Source: Candidatus Bipolaricaulis sp. (GTDB lineage: Bacteria > Bipolaricaulota > Bipolaricaulia > UBA7950 > UBA9294). From it: a stretch of DNA of 32,543 nucleotides. Of the stretch, positions 14,432-24,057 are shown piece by piece (position 1 is the first letter of the stretch; the number at the start of each line of letters is the position of its first letter). Below the pieces are notes generated by a model. The model was given only the letters and a program-made list of their open reading frames with translations, had not been told where the DNA came from and searched no databases. Where the stretch lies: contig JAQTNX010000009.1 in the NCBI GenBank assembly GCA_028713635.1, positions 1-32,543 on the forward strand, in the 5' to 3' direction. The translations under genes and the position numbers were made by a program.

Positions 14432-14454
14432 CAGCCCCCGAGGGCGAGGGGCTG
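14421..14454 (-). terminator. Rho-independent terminator after the acyl-CoA synthetase gene
   Basis: On the minus strand CAGCCCC (14448-14454) pairs with GGGGCTG (14432-14438) around a 9-nt loop, and TTGTCTTTCGT follows. It is 27 nt past the synthetase stop. The tail is only moderately T-rich. Confidence 0.6.
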
Positions 14455-14480
14455 CCCGCAGTGGCTAGCGCCTGAGAACT

Positions 14481-16121
14481 CTACTGATGCAGGTGGCGCT
14501 TGATATCGAGCTTGGCACTCTTCTGGAACGGTTCGTCGACGAGCGAGATGCACTCCCGGTATTTGATGCGTTTGAACATCGCAAGGTTCTCGCTCTTCTC
14601 GCGGATGGCTTCCCAGAGGTGTTCGATGGCGGCGTCCGGGTCGCTGATGCCGTGGGCCTTCAGGTAGGTCCAGTTGGGGTAGATCTTGGCGCAGACCGCG
14701 GGGGCTCCCTGCCGCTCGCCCTCGTGGACCATGACCTCCTCGATCGCAGGAATGCCGGCAAACTCCCACTCGATCTCCTCGGGGTAGACGTTCTTCCCGG
14801 TCTCGAGGACGATGACGTTCTTCGCCCGGCCACAGATGAGGAGCCGTCCGTGCTCGTACGTCCCGAGATCGCCGGTGTGGAACCACCCATTCGGCTCGAG
14901 CACTTCCGCCGTCGCCTGGGGATTCTTGTAGTACCCCTGCATGATGTTGGGCCCGCGGGCGAGGATCTCCCCCACGCCGTTCTCGTCCGGGTGATCGATC
15001 CGCAGGTCCACGTCTTCGATGGCCGTCATGCCGGGCTCCGGCGGAAACGCTTCCGCCATGCTGAGCAGCGGCGACGTCTCGGTCAAGCCGTACCCCTCCA
15101 TGAGGCCGAGCCCCATACGGCGGAAGCCGGCCGCCGCGGTGGGGTTGAGGGGAGCGCCGCCCGAGGTGAAGAACCGGAACTGCTTTCCGAACAGCTTGTT
15201 CCGAACCAACGTGCCCATGAGAGTCGGAGACGAGCGGTCGATCATCCGTTTGAGGACGCTCTTCTCGATTGACTCGCGAACCCGGCCGTAGAGGACGTTG
15301 TAGAGCTTCGGAACTCCAAGAATGATCGTCGGACGGGCCTTCTTCATCACTTCGGCGAGGTTTCGGTCGACGGGCGTGTACGTGGTCGTCGCGCCGGCGA
15401 ACAGCGCCGTTACCAGGGTGATCGTGAGCCCGTAGATGTGGTTCCATGGGACGATCGAGAGAAACCGGTCGGTGGGGCCGAGGTCGACGACCTTCAGCGC
15501 GGCGAGCGCGTTGGCCGAGATGTTGGAGTGCGTCAGCATCGCGCCCTTTGCGTTTCCCGTCGTTCCGGATGTGTACATCAGGATCGCGAGGTTGGACGAA
15601 TCGACCTCCACCCGCGGTAGAGGCGCCTTTCCCAGAAGGAGGGCGTCGAGGAAGAGGACCTCGTCGTGCTTCGGGCGGTCCATCGAGATGACGAACGTTC
15701 CTTTGAGAGCCCCGCGCTGCAGCTCGGCGACGTCATCCACCTTGCTTCCCGAGCAGAGGATGCCCTTGACGCCCGCCTCGAGCAGGATTCGCTCGATCTC
15801 ACCCTTCTGAAGCTCTGGATCGAGGGGAACGACCGTCGCGCCGGCATGGAGGATCGCGAAGAAGCTCGTCGCCCACGCCGCGCGCGGCTTGGAGATCATC
15901 GCGACTCGATCGCCCGCACCGACGCCCAACTCGGACAGGGCTCGCGCCAGGCGGCCGACCATCTCTCCGAGGCGGCCGTAGGAGATCTCGTTCAGGACGA
16001 GCTTGACTCCTCGTCCGCTCTTCCGCTCTTTCGGGATCGGCATGCAGAGCGCGATTCGATCCTTGTGCGTCTCGACCGCGTCCTCGAACAGCTTGGACAC
16101 CGTTGGGTACATCGACCTCAT
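14481..16121 (-). CDS. Long-chain fatty acid-CoA ligase (AMP-forming acyl-CoA synthetase)
   Basis: This adenylate-forming enzyme (546 aa) activates a carboxylic acid with ATP and transfers it to CoA. The P-loop signature ILMYTSGTTGNAKGAMLTH (about 165-185), the GYGLTETSP motif, and TGDLGTYEHGRLLICGRAKNVIVLETGKNVYPEEIE with its catalytic Asp and hinge are all present. The last residues FQKSAKLDIKRH contain the A10-type Lys. The domain order matches FadD15-like long-chain synthetases. Two starts are possible, ATG 16121 and ATG 16112, both under a GGGAGGGAGG SD. It lies 46 nt after trxB and probably shares its transcript. Substrate chain length cannot be read from the sequence. Confidence 0.9.
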   Translation of the reverse strand: MRSMYPTVSKLFEDAVETHKDRIALCMPIPKERKSGRGVKLVLNEISYGRLGEMVGRLARALSELGVGAGDRVAMISKPRAAWATSFFAILHAGATVVPLDPELQKGEIERILLEAGVKGILCSGSKVDDVAELQRGALKGTFVISMDRPKHDEVLFLDALLLGKAPLPRVEVDSSNLAILMYTSGTTGNAKGAMLTHSNISANALAALKVVDLGPTDRFLSIVPWNHIYGLTITLVTALFAGATTTYTPVDRNLAEVMKKARPTIILGVPKLYNVLYGRVRESIEKSVLKRMIDRSSPTLMGTLVRNKLFGKQFRFFTSGGAPLNPTAAAGFRRMGLGLMEGYGLTETSPLLSMAEAFPPEPGMTAIEDVDLRIDHPDENGVGEILARGPNIMQGYYKNPQATAEVLEPNGWFHTGDLGTYEHGRLLICGRAKNVIVLETGKNVYPEEIEWEFAGIPAIEEVMVHEGERQGAPAVCAKIYPNWTYLKAHGISDPDAAIEHLWEAIREKSENLAMFKRIKYRECISLVDEPFQKSAKLDIKRHLHQ

Positions 16122-16167
16122 CCTCCCTCCCTGCTGTGAGACTCTTGCGCTCCGGCGCCCGGCCGGG

Positions 16168-17115
16168 CTACTCGGCGAGGTACAACTCCGCTTCGAGGGC
16201 GGCCGTCGCCCCCTCCCCGGCCGCGATGACGGCCTGGGCGTAGCGATGTGCGTCGATTCGCGCGTCTCCCGCGGCGAAGATTCCGGCGACCGATGTGCGC
16301 AGACGGGAGTCGGTGACGATGTACCCGTCCGCATCGAGCGGAATGCTTCCCCGAAGGAAGTCCGTCTGCGGCATGTGGCCGACGTTGACGAAGATTCCGT
16401 CAGCCGGAACCTCTTCGATCTCCCCGGTGTCGAGACGCCGAAGACGAATCGCCGTCACGCCTCGCTCGCCGACCACCTCTGCGACGTCCCGGTTCCACAG
16501 GAACCGGATCTTTGGGTGCGACGCGGCCCGCTGCCGCAGCACGCCGGAAGCCCTGATCGCTCGCGGGTCTTCCTTCGGGTGGCGGACAACGATGGCCACG
16601 GAGTCCGCGAACCGCGTGAGGAAGAGTGCCTCCATCAGACCTGAGTCTCCGGCTCCCACCACCACCACCCGCTTGCCCTGGAAGAAGAACCCGTCGCACG
16701 TCGCGCAGTAGGACACGCCTCGGCCTGTGAGGCGCGCGGCCCCCTCGGTGGAGAGGGCCCTCGGTCGCGATCCCGGGGCGAGGATGATGGCCCTCGCCTC
16801 GACGGCGCGACGCGGCATCACGACCCGGTGGACCTGTCGACCGGGTTCGATGCCGAGCACCTCATCCTGAACGATCTCCGCACCCAGACGTTCGACTTGG
16901 GTCCGGAGCGCGGCCATGAGGTCCGGAGCCGAGGTCGGTTCCGCAACCCCCGGCCAGTTCTCGATGCGGTCGGTTTCGTTGAGTTGTCCGCCCGGGATTC
17001 CCTTCTCGACGACGAGCGTCGAGCGGAGGGCGCGTCCCGTGTACACCGCCGCCGTCATCCCCGCCGGGCCGGCGCCCACAATGACCACGTCGTGGCGAGC
17101 CACCGTCTCGGTCAT
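16168..17115 (-). CDS. trxB: Thioredoxin reductase-like flavoprotein
   Basis: This 315-residue FAD-dependent disulfide reductase normally passes electrons from NADPH to thioredoxin. FAD binding is shown by GAGPAGMTAAVYTGRA (about 14-30) and by the C-terminal GIFAAGDARIDAHRYAQAVIAAGEGATAA. The redox centre is CATCDG near residue 137. The nucleotide-binding site is unusual. The usual GxGxxA is GAGDSG, and the HRRxxxR motif that holds the NADPH phosphate reads RHPKEDPRA. NADH or another donor is therefore possible. The start is ATG 17115 with no SD; a consensus TATAAT promoter ends 7 nt upstream, so the message is probably leaderless. It may share transcription with the acyl-CoA synthetase downstream. 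Confidence 0.9.
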   Translation of the reverse strand: MTETVARHDVVIVGAGPAGMTAAVYTGRALRSTLVVEKGIPGGQLNETDRIENWPGVAEPTSAPDLMAALRTQVERLGAEIVQDEVLGIEPGRQVHRVVMPRRAVEARAIILAPGSRPRALSTEGAARLTGRGVSYCATCDGFFFQGKRVVVVGAGDSGLMEALFLTRFADSVAIVVRHPKEDPRAIRASGVLRQRAASHPKIRFLWNRDVAEVVGERGVTAIRLRRLDTGEIEEVPADGIFVNVGHMPQTDFLRGSIPLDADGYIVTDSRLRTSVAGIFAAGDARIDAHRYAQAVIAAGEGATAALEAELYLAE

Positions 17116-17122
17116 GGCTGGG

Positions 17123-17150
17123 ATTATAGGAGGGCGCTACGAAACGTCAA
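17123..17150 (-). promoter_or_regulatory. trxB promoter inside the end of xseB, leaderless layout
   Basis: On the minus strand TTGACG (17145-17150) and a perfect TATAAT (17123-17128) are separated by 16 nt. The -10 ends 7 nt before the trxB ATG. The -35 lies within the last codons of xseB. Confidence 0.7.
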
Positions 17151-17352
17151 AAGGCTCGAGGTCGAGCACGCCCTTCGCCTTCTCGACAACCTGCGAGATC
17201 TTGAGGCGCGCCTCGTCGAGCGTCGTCTTCGCAGTGGCCGCAAGCTCGAGGCCCTGCTCGAACAAGGCGATCGCCTCGTCAAGCGGGATGTCCTCGCGTT
17301 CGAGCGCGGAGGTGATTCCTTCCAGCTTCTCCAGCGTTTCTTCGATCTTCAC
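17137..17352 (-). CDS. xseB: Exodeoxyribonuclease VII small subunit
   Basis: This is the small subunit (71 aa) of exonuclease VII, a single-strand-specific nuclease that trims DNA ends in repair. The family pattern is clear: KIEETLEKLEGITSALEREDIPLDEAIALFEQGLELAATAKTTLDEARLKISQVVEK, two helices with LExIv..LE....pL.EsL.lfeqGm. The start is GTG 17352, which forms a GTGA overlap with the xseA stop and has GGAGG upstream. The ORF track merges it with xseA shadow frames. Translational coupling to xseA fits the fixed subunit ratio of the enzyme. Confidence 0.93.
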   Translation of the reverse strand: MKIEETLEKLEGITSALEREDIPLDEAIALFEQGLELAATAKTTLDEARLKISQVVEKAKGVLDLEPFDVS

Positions 17353-18569
17353 TCCTCGTGCACCTCCTCGACGGTCGACATCAGTCGTCCCTTGGCAAGT
17401 CGGGTCGTGATGCGCGCTCCCGGGACGACCGAACGCGCATCGCGAAGCGGGCGCAACGCGCCGTCGACGTACGTCATCGAGAACCCCCGCTCCAACGGGC
17501 GCGTCGGGCTCGACAACCGCAGCATCGCATCCAGCCGCGCCAGCCGCACGCACGGCCGCTCCAGGGCTCGCCGGGGAGCGCGGGCAAGCGCCACCGCCTG
17601 CAGATCGAGCCGCTGCTCGGCCGTCTCGAGAAGGCGGCTCGGGGTCCGGAACAGCGGGCGCCGGAGGCTCGCCTGGAGCAGCAGCGTGTTCGCCTCCAAA
17701 CGACCGCGCAGCGCTCGGCGCGCACGATCGACGCACCGGGTCACTCGTCCTGCGACGTCCGCGGCGTCGGGCGTTACCAGTTCGGCGGCCGCCGTGGGAG
17801 TCGCGGCACGAAGATCGGCGACGAAGTCTGTGATGGTGAAGTCGATCTCGTGGCCCACCGCCGATACGACGGGAATCGGAGACGCGTATACGGCACGGGC
17901 GAGGCGCTCGTCGTTGAACGGCGCGAGGTCTTCGGAGGCCCCTCCTCCGCGCCCGATCAGGATGAGGTCGAGCGACGCTGTGCCCTGCGAGAACCGGACG
18001 GCGCGATCGAGGGCGGCGACGAGTTCCTCGGACGCCGTGTCTCCCTGGACCGAAGACGGGAAGAGCAGAAGTTCGGCGATCGGCCAACGCCGGGACAGGA
18101 CGGACACGATGTCGTGAAGAGCCGCTCCGGTCGGCGACGTCACGACGCCGATCCGCATCGGGTAGAGCGGAATCGGCTTCTTGTGCTCGGGATCGAACAA
18201 GCCTTCGGCATGGAGCTTGTGCTTGAGCCGCTCGAACGCGGCTTGAAGGACGCCGGCTCCCACCGGCTGTACGAGGGTGGCGACGAACTGGTACCGGCCT
18301 CGCGGCTCGTAGATCGTGACCTTGCCGAACGCGAGGACCACCGACCCGGGCTCGATCGCGGAGAGGATCGGCGATCGGCTTCGGAACCGCACGGCGCTCA
18401 CCTCGGCGGCCTCATCCTTCAGGGTGAAATACATGTGGCCCGAGCTGGCGTGCGAGATCTCGGAAACTTCTCCCTTCACCCAAACGCCTGCCAGGCCGCC
18501 CTCGACGATCTCCCGGGCGGTTCGGTTCAGCTCGGATATGGTGTAGACGTGCTCTTCGCCGGTTCCCAT
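17349..18569 (-). CDS. xseA: Exodeoxyribonuclease VII large subunit
   Basis: This is the catalytic subunit (406 aa) of exonuclease VII. The N-terminal OB-fold region runs through VYTISELNRTAREIVEGGLAGVWVKGEVSEISHASSGHMYFTLKDEAAEVSAVRF. The core holds PLYPMRIGVVTSPTGAALHDIVSVLSRRWP, the LILIGRGGGASEDLAPFNDERLARAVYASPIPVVSAVGHEIDFTITDFVADLRAATPTAAAELV nuclease block, and a long helical region with many arginines ending in SPTRPLERGFSMTYVDG. The reported ORF to 19355 overruns into rnpA; I set the start at ATG 18569. There is no SD, and TAAACT (18577-18582) ends 7 nt upstream, so this too may be leaderless. It is the first gene of the xseA-xseB pair. Confidence 0.94.
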   Translation of the reverse strand: MGTGEEHVYTISELNRTAREIVEGGLAGVWVKGEVSEISHASSGHMYFTLKDEAAEVSAVRFRSRSPILSAIEPGSVVLAFGKVTIYEPRGRYQFVATLVQPVGAGVLQAAFERLKHKLHAEGLFDPEHKKPIPLYPMRIGVVTSPTGAALHDIVSVLSRRWPIAELLLFPSSVQGDTASEELVAALDRAVRFSQGTASLDLILIGRGGGASEDLAPFNDERLARAVYASPIPVVSAVGHEIDFTITDFVADLRAATPTAAAELVTPDAADVAGRVTRCVDRARRALRGRLEANTLLLQASLRRPLFRTPSRLLETAEQRLDLQAVALARAPRRALERPCVRLARLDAMLRLSSPTRPLERGFSMTYVDGALRPLRDARSVVPGARITTRLAKGRLMSTVEEVHEE

Positions 18570-18576
18570 CGCCAAG

Positions 18577-18582
18577 AGTTTA
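18577..18582 (-). promoter_or_regulatory. Candidate xseA -10 element
   Basis: TAAACT on the minus strand lies 7 nt from the xseA ATG, the same spacing as at trxB. No convincing -35 is visible at 16-18 nt. Confidence 0.35.
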
Positions 18583-18666
18583 CCGGGTCGGCGCGTGACG
18601 GAGTACCTCGCGCGACCCGTCGGGCCGCGAGACCAGCGCTCGACTCGAGCGGCGATGCCGCTAACC

Positions 18667-18695
18667 TTGAAACCCAGCGGGCTTGACACTATAGT
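18667..18695 (+). promoter_or_regulatory. Promoter of rnpA-greA-lysS, leaderless layout
   Basis: TTGAAA (18667-18672), a 17-nt spacer and TATAGT (18690-18695) end 6 nt before ATG 18702. A second TTGACA (18683-18688) inside the spacer has no matching -10. Confidence 0.65.
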
Positions 18696-18701
18696 TCCGA
18701 C

Positions 18702-19052
18702 ATGCTTGACGGGAGCGGAAGCCGCTTCCCGGTCACGATGCGTCTCAAGAAACGCACGGACTTCCTCCGGGTCTTCCGAAAGGGCGCAACGTGGTCCGGG
18801 GCGTGTTTTGCTCTTCACGTCCTTCCGAGGGCCGAGGGTCCTCGTCTGGGCATCGTCATCTCGCGCAAGTACGGGACGGCGGTGGAGAGGAACCGCGCCA
18901 AGCGACGGATCCGCGAGGCGTTCCGCGCGAACACGGAGCGTCTGCCGAGCGCGGACATCCTCGTACGGCCGAGCCCCGCCTGCCGTGAAGCAACCGTGGA
19001 CGAGATCGCACGGCTCTTGATCGAAGGAGCAAGCCGCGCGATCGGACGATAG
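18702..19052 (+). CDS. rnpA: Ribonuclease P protein component
   Basis: This is the protein subunit (116 aa) of RNase P, which helps the catalytic RNA bind and process pre-tRNA 5' ends. MRLKKRTDFLRVFRKGATWSG is the typical N-terminus, and the RNR signature is in GTAVERNRAKRRIREAFR (about 62-79). Two starts are possible. ATG 18702 is placed exactly where transcription should begin. ATG 18738 would remove 12 residues and match the usual length. The gene is not next to rpmH, the usual partner; instead it leads an operon with greA 12 nt downstream. Confidence 0.92.
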   Translation: MLDGSGSRFPVTMRLKKRTDFLRVFRKGATWSGACFALHVLPRAEGPRLGIVISRKYGTAVERNRAKRRIREAFRANTERLPSADILVRPSPACREATVDEIARLLIEGASRAIGR

Positions 19053-19064
19053 GGAGGAACGCCG

Positions 19065-19544
19065 ATGAACCAGGAGACGATCTACCTCACGAAGGAAGGG
19101 TACGAGCTCATGCGACAGGAGCTCGAGAAGGTCGAGAAGACCCTCTACGAGGAGATCCCGGAGAAGTTGAAGACCTCGAAGCTGAACGGCGGCGACCTCC
19201 GCGAGAACAAAGAGTACATGTACCTGCAGAGCCAGCAGGAGTACTACGAGCGCGAAGTACGACGCCTGCAGTCGATCCTTGAAGTCGCCGAAGTCCTCCC
19301 CGACGAGGCCATCTCGAAGGACGTCATTGGGATCGGATCGCGCTTCCTTCTTCAAGACCTCACCCTGAAGGAGAGCGGCACGTTCACCCTCGTGAGTCCC
19401 GCCGAGGTCGATCTCGACACCGGCAAGATCTCCGTCGCGTCCCCCGTCGGGCGCCTCCTGCTTGGGAAGCGCGAAGGGGATCAGGTGAAGGCCGAGTTCC
19501 CTTGGGGAACCTCACGCTTCCGCGTGATCGCGATCAACAAGTAG
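19065..19544 (+). CDS. greA: Transcript cleavage factor GreA
   Basis: GreA (159 aa) enters the RNA polymerase secondary channel and stimulates cleavage of backtracked RNA. The N-terminal coiled coil runs from YLTKEGYELMRQELEKVEKTLYEEIPEKLKTSK through GGDLRENKEY, whose acidic tip (Asp and Glu) is intact, to REVRRLQSILEVAEVL. The C-terminal FKBP-like domain contains DTGKISVASPVGRLLLGKREGDQVKAEFPWG. It is complete and of normal length. A GGGAGG SD is well placed. It lies between rnpA and lysS in one likely operon. Confidence 0.95.
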   Translation: MNQETIYLTKEGYELMRQELEKVEKTLYEEIPEKLKTSKLNGGDLRENKEYMYLQSQQEYYEREVRRLQSILEVAEVLPDEAISKDVIGIGSRFLLQDLTLKESGTFTLVSPAEVDLDTGKISVASPVGRLLLGKREGDQVKAEFPWGTSRFRVIAINK

Positions 19545-19559
19545 GCGGACGGAGAGACC

Positions 19560-21025
<1,466 letters not shown>

Positions 21026-21029
<4 letters not shown>

Positions 21030-21595
21030 CCACCTGGAACCGATTCGTCGATCGTCTCGAGATCCTGGGCGACAGGGCGCACGCGTGGGACGTCCGCGCG
21101 ATGGAGGCGATCAGCGGCGTTCGCTTGTTCCAGCGGGTTCCGCGCTTCTTCCGCGCGGCGACGTACCTCGGCGACGGGTATCTGTGGGCCGCGCTGGCCC
21201 TCGGGCTTCTTCTCTTTGGGCAAACCGTCGACCGCTGGAACGTGTTCCTCGCGTTCTGCGTCACGGTCACCAACATTGCTGTGCTGCGGCTTCTGAAGCT
21301 CGTGTGCGCGCGCGAGCGCCCCGACCTCATCGCCGACGGCCCACGGGCGAGGATGATCGACACATACTCCTTCCCGTCGGGACACGCGACGACGTCGTTT
21401 GGGATCGCTTGGATCGTCTCGTCCTGCTACCCATTCCCTGTCGTTCAGGCCCTCGTCTACGCCGCCGCCGCGACGATCGCCCTCTCTCGGGTTTGCGTCC
21501 GCGAGCACTTCCTCTTCGACGTCTTGGCCGGCGCTGCGCTCGGGACCTCCATTGCCGCCGGGCTTCTGCCGCTTCTCCGCTCGGTTCTGCTTTGA
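21026..21595 (+). CDS. PAP2-family membrane phosphatase
   Basis: This 189-residue membrane phosphatase of the PAP2 (type 2 phosphatidic acid phosphatase) family has about five helices. All three catalytic motifs are seen: K-x6-RP as KLVCARERPDL, PSGHATTSFG with the catalytic His, and SRVCVREHFLFDVLAGAALG with the second His and Asp. Likely substrates are undecaprenyl pyrophosphate or lipid phosphates on the outer face of the membrane. The start is GTG 21026 within the lysS stop (GTGA), so it is translationally coupled. Its stop codon overlaps the TTGACA of the next gene's promoter. Confidence 0.88.
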
Positions 21596-21621
21596 CAGCG
21601 CTTCCCGACGTCCCGTAGAAT
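21592..21621 (+). promoter_or_regulatory. Promoter of the aminotransferase gene
   Basis: A perfect TTGACA (21592-21597), an 18-nt spacer and TAGAAT (21616-21621) precede the gene. The expected leader is about 33 nt and includes the AAGGAG ribosome site. Confidence 0.7.
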
Positions 21622-21661
21622 CCCACCGTCTCAGACCGGAAGCGTGACCAAGGAGCGTTCG

Positions 21662-22888
21662 ATGAAACAACACTTCTCGAGTCGTGCCGCAGGCGCAAGA
21701 CGATCCGCAATCCGCGAGCTTCTCAAACTGACCGAACAGCCGGACATCATCTCGTTCGGCGGCGGGCTTCCCGCGCCGGAGAGCTTCCCACACGAGGAGC
21801 TCGCCGTCATCGCGGCGGATCTCTTGCGAAACGATTACCGCAACGTCCTGCAGTACGGAACGACAGAAGGAAGCCGGACCCTGCGCCGGGCAATGGTCGA
21901 GTGGCTGCGGCCGCAGGGGATCGACGTAACCATGGACGAGCTCTTGGTAACGTCGGCGTCTCAACAGGGGTTGGACCTTCTCTGCAAAGCGTTCTTCGAC
22001 CCCGGCGACGTCGTATTCTGCGACCTGCCGACCTATCTTGGCGCGGTGCAGGCGTTCTCCCTCTTCCAGGCGGACAAGGTCGGCGTGCCGCTGGACGAGG
22101 ACGGGATGGACATCGACGCCCTCGAAGAGAGGATCGCCGAGGCCCGCGCCGCGGGGAAGAAGCTCAAGGCGATCTACGTCATCCCCGATTTCCAGAACCC
22201 AACCGGGATCACGATGTCCCTCGCCAAGCGCAAGGCGCTCCTCGCCGTCGCGCAGCGAGAGGATCTGCTCGTCTTCGAAGACGATCCGTACGGCCACCTG
22301 CGCTTCGCAGGCAAGCCGATCCCGTCGATCTTCAGCATGGACCGCGAAGGACGGACGATCCTGCTCCTGACCTTCTCGAAGGTCATGTCCGCCGGCCTCC
22401 GCCTCGCCGTGATGGCCGCCCGCGGCGACCTCATGGATGCGTTGGTGCGGGTCAAGCAGCCAACCGACCTGTGCACGTCGAAGTTCACGCAAATGCTGGC
22501 CGCGCGCTACATGAACGACTACGGACTCGATCGGCACTTGGAGGAGATCCGGCCGATCTACCGCGAGAAGAAAGAAGCCATGATCCGCGCGTTGGAGAGG
22601 CACATGCCGGACGAAGAGGGCCTTCGCTGGACGAACCCGGACGGCGGGCTCTTCATCTGGGTCTGGCTCCCCGAGGGTGTCGACGCCGAGGAGATGCTCG
22701 GGCGAGCCATCGAGCACCGCGTCGCCTACGTCCCCGGATCGGCGTCGTACGTCGACGGAGACGGGAAGAACACCATGCGGCTCTCGTTCTCTCTGTGCAC
22801 GCCGGCCGAGATCGACGAAGGGATTCGCCGACTGGCCGACGTTGTGTCGGAGACCATTGCCGCGCGAAAGGTGGGCGCGGCGACGTAG
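21662..22888 (+). CDS. PLP-dependent aminotransferase, class I/II (LysN/2-aminoadipate type)
   Basis: This fold-type I aminotransferase (408 aa) uses pyridoxal phosphate to move amino groups from amino acids to 2-oxo acids. Visible residues are the N-terminal IISFGGGLPAPESFP, LQYGTTEGSRTLRRAM, SASQQGLDLLCKAFFDPGDVV, the PLP ring site PDFQNPTG, the Asp in FEDDPYGHLRF, the Schiff-base Lys in TFSKVMSAGLRLAVM, and the Arg in MRLSFS. This pattern is that of the LysN/AruH group, which acts on 2-aminoadipate, branched-chain or aromatic amino acids. I choose ATG 21662, with AAGGAG 6 nt upstream, over GTG 21644. A bidirectional terminator follows. Confidence 0.9.
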   Translation: MKQHFSSRAAGARRSAIRELLKLTEQPDIISFGGGLPAPESFPHEELAVIAADLLRNDYRNVLQYGTTEGSRTLRRAMVEWLRPQGIDVTMDELLVTSASQQGLDLLCKAFFDPGDVVFCDLPTYLGAVQAFSLFQADKVGVPLDEDGMDIDALEERIAEARAAGKKLKAIYVIPDFQNPTGITMSLAKRKALLAVAQREDLLVFEDDPYGHLRFAGKPIPSIFSMDREGRTILLLTFSKVMSAGLRLAVMAARGDLMDALVRVKQPTDLCTSKFTQMLAARYMNDYGLDRHLEEIRPIYREKKEAMIRALERHMPDEEGLRWTNPDGGLFIWVWLPEGVDAEEMLGRAIEHRVAYVPGSASYVDGDGKNTMRLSFSLCTPAEIDEGIRRLADVVSETIAARKVGAAT

Positions 22889-22914
22889 ACTCTGGCTGGT
22901 CTTGCGAAACGAAG

Positions 22915-22953
22915 CGGGGCGTCGGCGAGAGGCCGGCGCCCCGTATCTCTTTC
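22915..22953 (+). terminator. Bidirectional terminator between the aminotransferase and M42 genes
   Basis: CGGGGCGTCGGC pairs with GCCGGCGCCCCG (12 bp, one G-T) around the loop GAGAG, followed by TATCTCTTT on the plus strand. It lies between two convergent genes and can fold on both strands, with weaker T-richness on the minus side. Confidence 0.8.
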
Positions 22954-22957
22954 CGAG

Positions 22958-24010
22958 CTAGAGAAGCTCACCCGGCAGCGTGCGGACGAACGACGTCACG
23001 AGACGGATCGTGTTCTCGAAGTCGTTCAGGCGAAGGGTCGAGACCGGGGAGTGGATGAAGCGGCACGGGACGGAGACGATGCCCGTCAGGACGCCTCCGC
23101 GCGACAGGTGGATCGAGCCGGCGTCCGTGCCTCCGTAGGTCGGCAGCTTGTACTGGTACGGGATGGCCTCAGCGTCCGCCACCCGTTCGAGGGCGCGAAC
23201 GACCTTCGGGGACACGATGATCGATCGGTCGGCGACGCTGATCGCCGGACCGCGGCCGAGGCGCGTCGGTTGACTCTCTTCGGGAACCCCAGGCATGTCC
23301 GCGCCGATCGTTCCTTCGACCGCCAGGGCGATCGAAGGATCCAGGTGGAACGCGGCCGTCTTCGCCCCGCGAAGCCCGACTTCCTCCCCGAACACGAACG
23401 CGAAGGCGAGCGTCATCGATGGCTTCTTGTCCGCGAGGCGCCGAGCCGTTTCCACGAGCACGGCGCACCCGGCGCGGTCATCGAGCGCCTTCCCCGTGAC
23501 ATACCCCTCGCACAGCGGGCCAAACGGGTAGTGGATGGTGAACGGGTCGCCGATCTGGATCCCGAGGTCGATCGCCTCTTGGCGAGACGTCGCGCCGAAG
23601 TCGACGAACATCTTCTCCAGCGGAATGGGCCGATGTCGCTCCTCTTCGGAGAGGATGTGAGGCGGCGCGCAGCCGATGACTCCGAATCGCTTCTCGCCAT
23701 TTCGCGTCACGAGGACGACGCGATGTCCGGGAACAATGCGTTCATCCCATCCGCCGATGGGGGCAAACCGGACGTACCCTTTATCATCGATCCACTTGAC
23801 GAGGAACCCAACCTCATCCATATGCGCGTCGAGCATCAAGACGCGCTTGTCCTTGCCGTGGCGAACGGCGATCAGGTTTCCGAGGGTATCGACCGAAACC
23901 TCGTCCACGAACGGCGCGACGCGAACGCGCAGGACTTCCCGCACCTCATCCTCGAACCCGGAGACGCCGAACGCGTCCGACAGCTCTCGCAAGAGCTCCA
24001 TGGGCTGCAT
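22958..24010 (-). CDS. M42-family metallo-aminopeptidase (glutamyl aminopeptidase/endoglucanase-like)
   Basis: This two-metal aminopeptidase (350 aa) of family M42 forms large shells that degrade peptides in the cytosol. Metal and catalytic residues can be followed: LDAHMDEVGF (His and Asp with the adjacent catalytic Asp/Glu), ALDDRAGCAVLVE (bridging Asp), FVFGEEVGLRGAK (Glu-Glu pair), ALAVEGT, and CRFIHSPVS (final His). A PDZ-like insert domain lies at about 75-180. I place the start at ATG 24010, which has GGAGGAGG upstream; a second ATG follows three codons later. A TATACT (24043-24048) between it and uvrC may give it its own promoter. Confidence 0.92.
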   Translation of the reverse strand: MQPMELLRELSDAFGVSGFEDEVREVLRVRVAPFVDEVSVDTLGNLIAVRHGKDKRVLMLDAHMDEVGFLVKWIDDKGYVRFAPIGGWDERIVPGHRVVLVTRNGEKRFGVIGCAPPHILSEEERHRPIPLEKMFVDFGATSRQEAIDLGIQIGDPFTIHYPFGPLCEGYVTGKALDDRAGCAVLVETARRLADKKPSMTLAFAFVFGEEVGLRGAKTAAFHLDPSIALAVEGTIGADMPGVPEESQPTRLGRGPAISVADRSIIVSPKVVRALERVADAEAIPYQYKLPTYGGTDAGSIHLSRGGVLTGIVSVPCRFIHSPVSTLRLNDFENTIRLVTSFVRTLPGELL

Positions 24011-24057
24011 GCTCCTCCTCCTTCGGGAAACGCGAGGAGCGGAGTATACGGCGGCTC

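Noticed and set aside
18595-19020. Alternative-frame ORF over rnpA and the xseA 5' extension to 19355
   Set aside because: Both overlap the well-supported rnpA frame; the extension has no homology to XseA, which starts at 18569.
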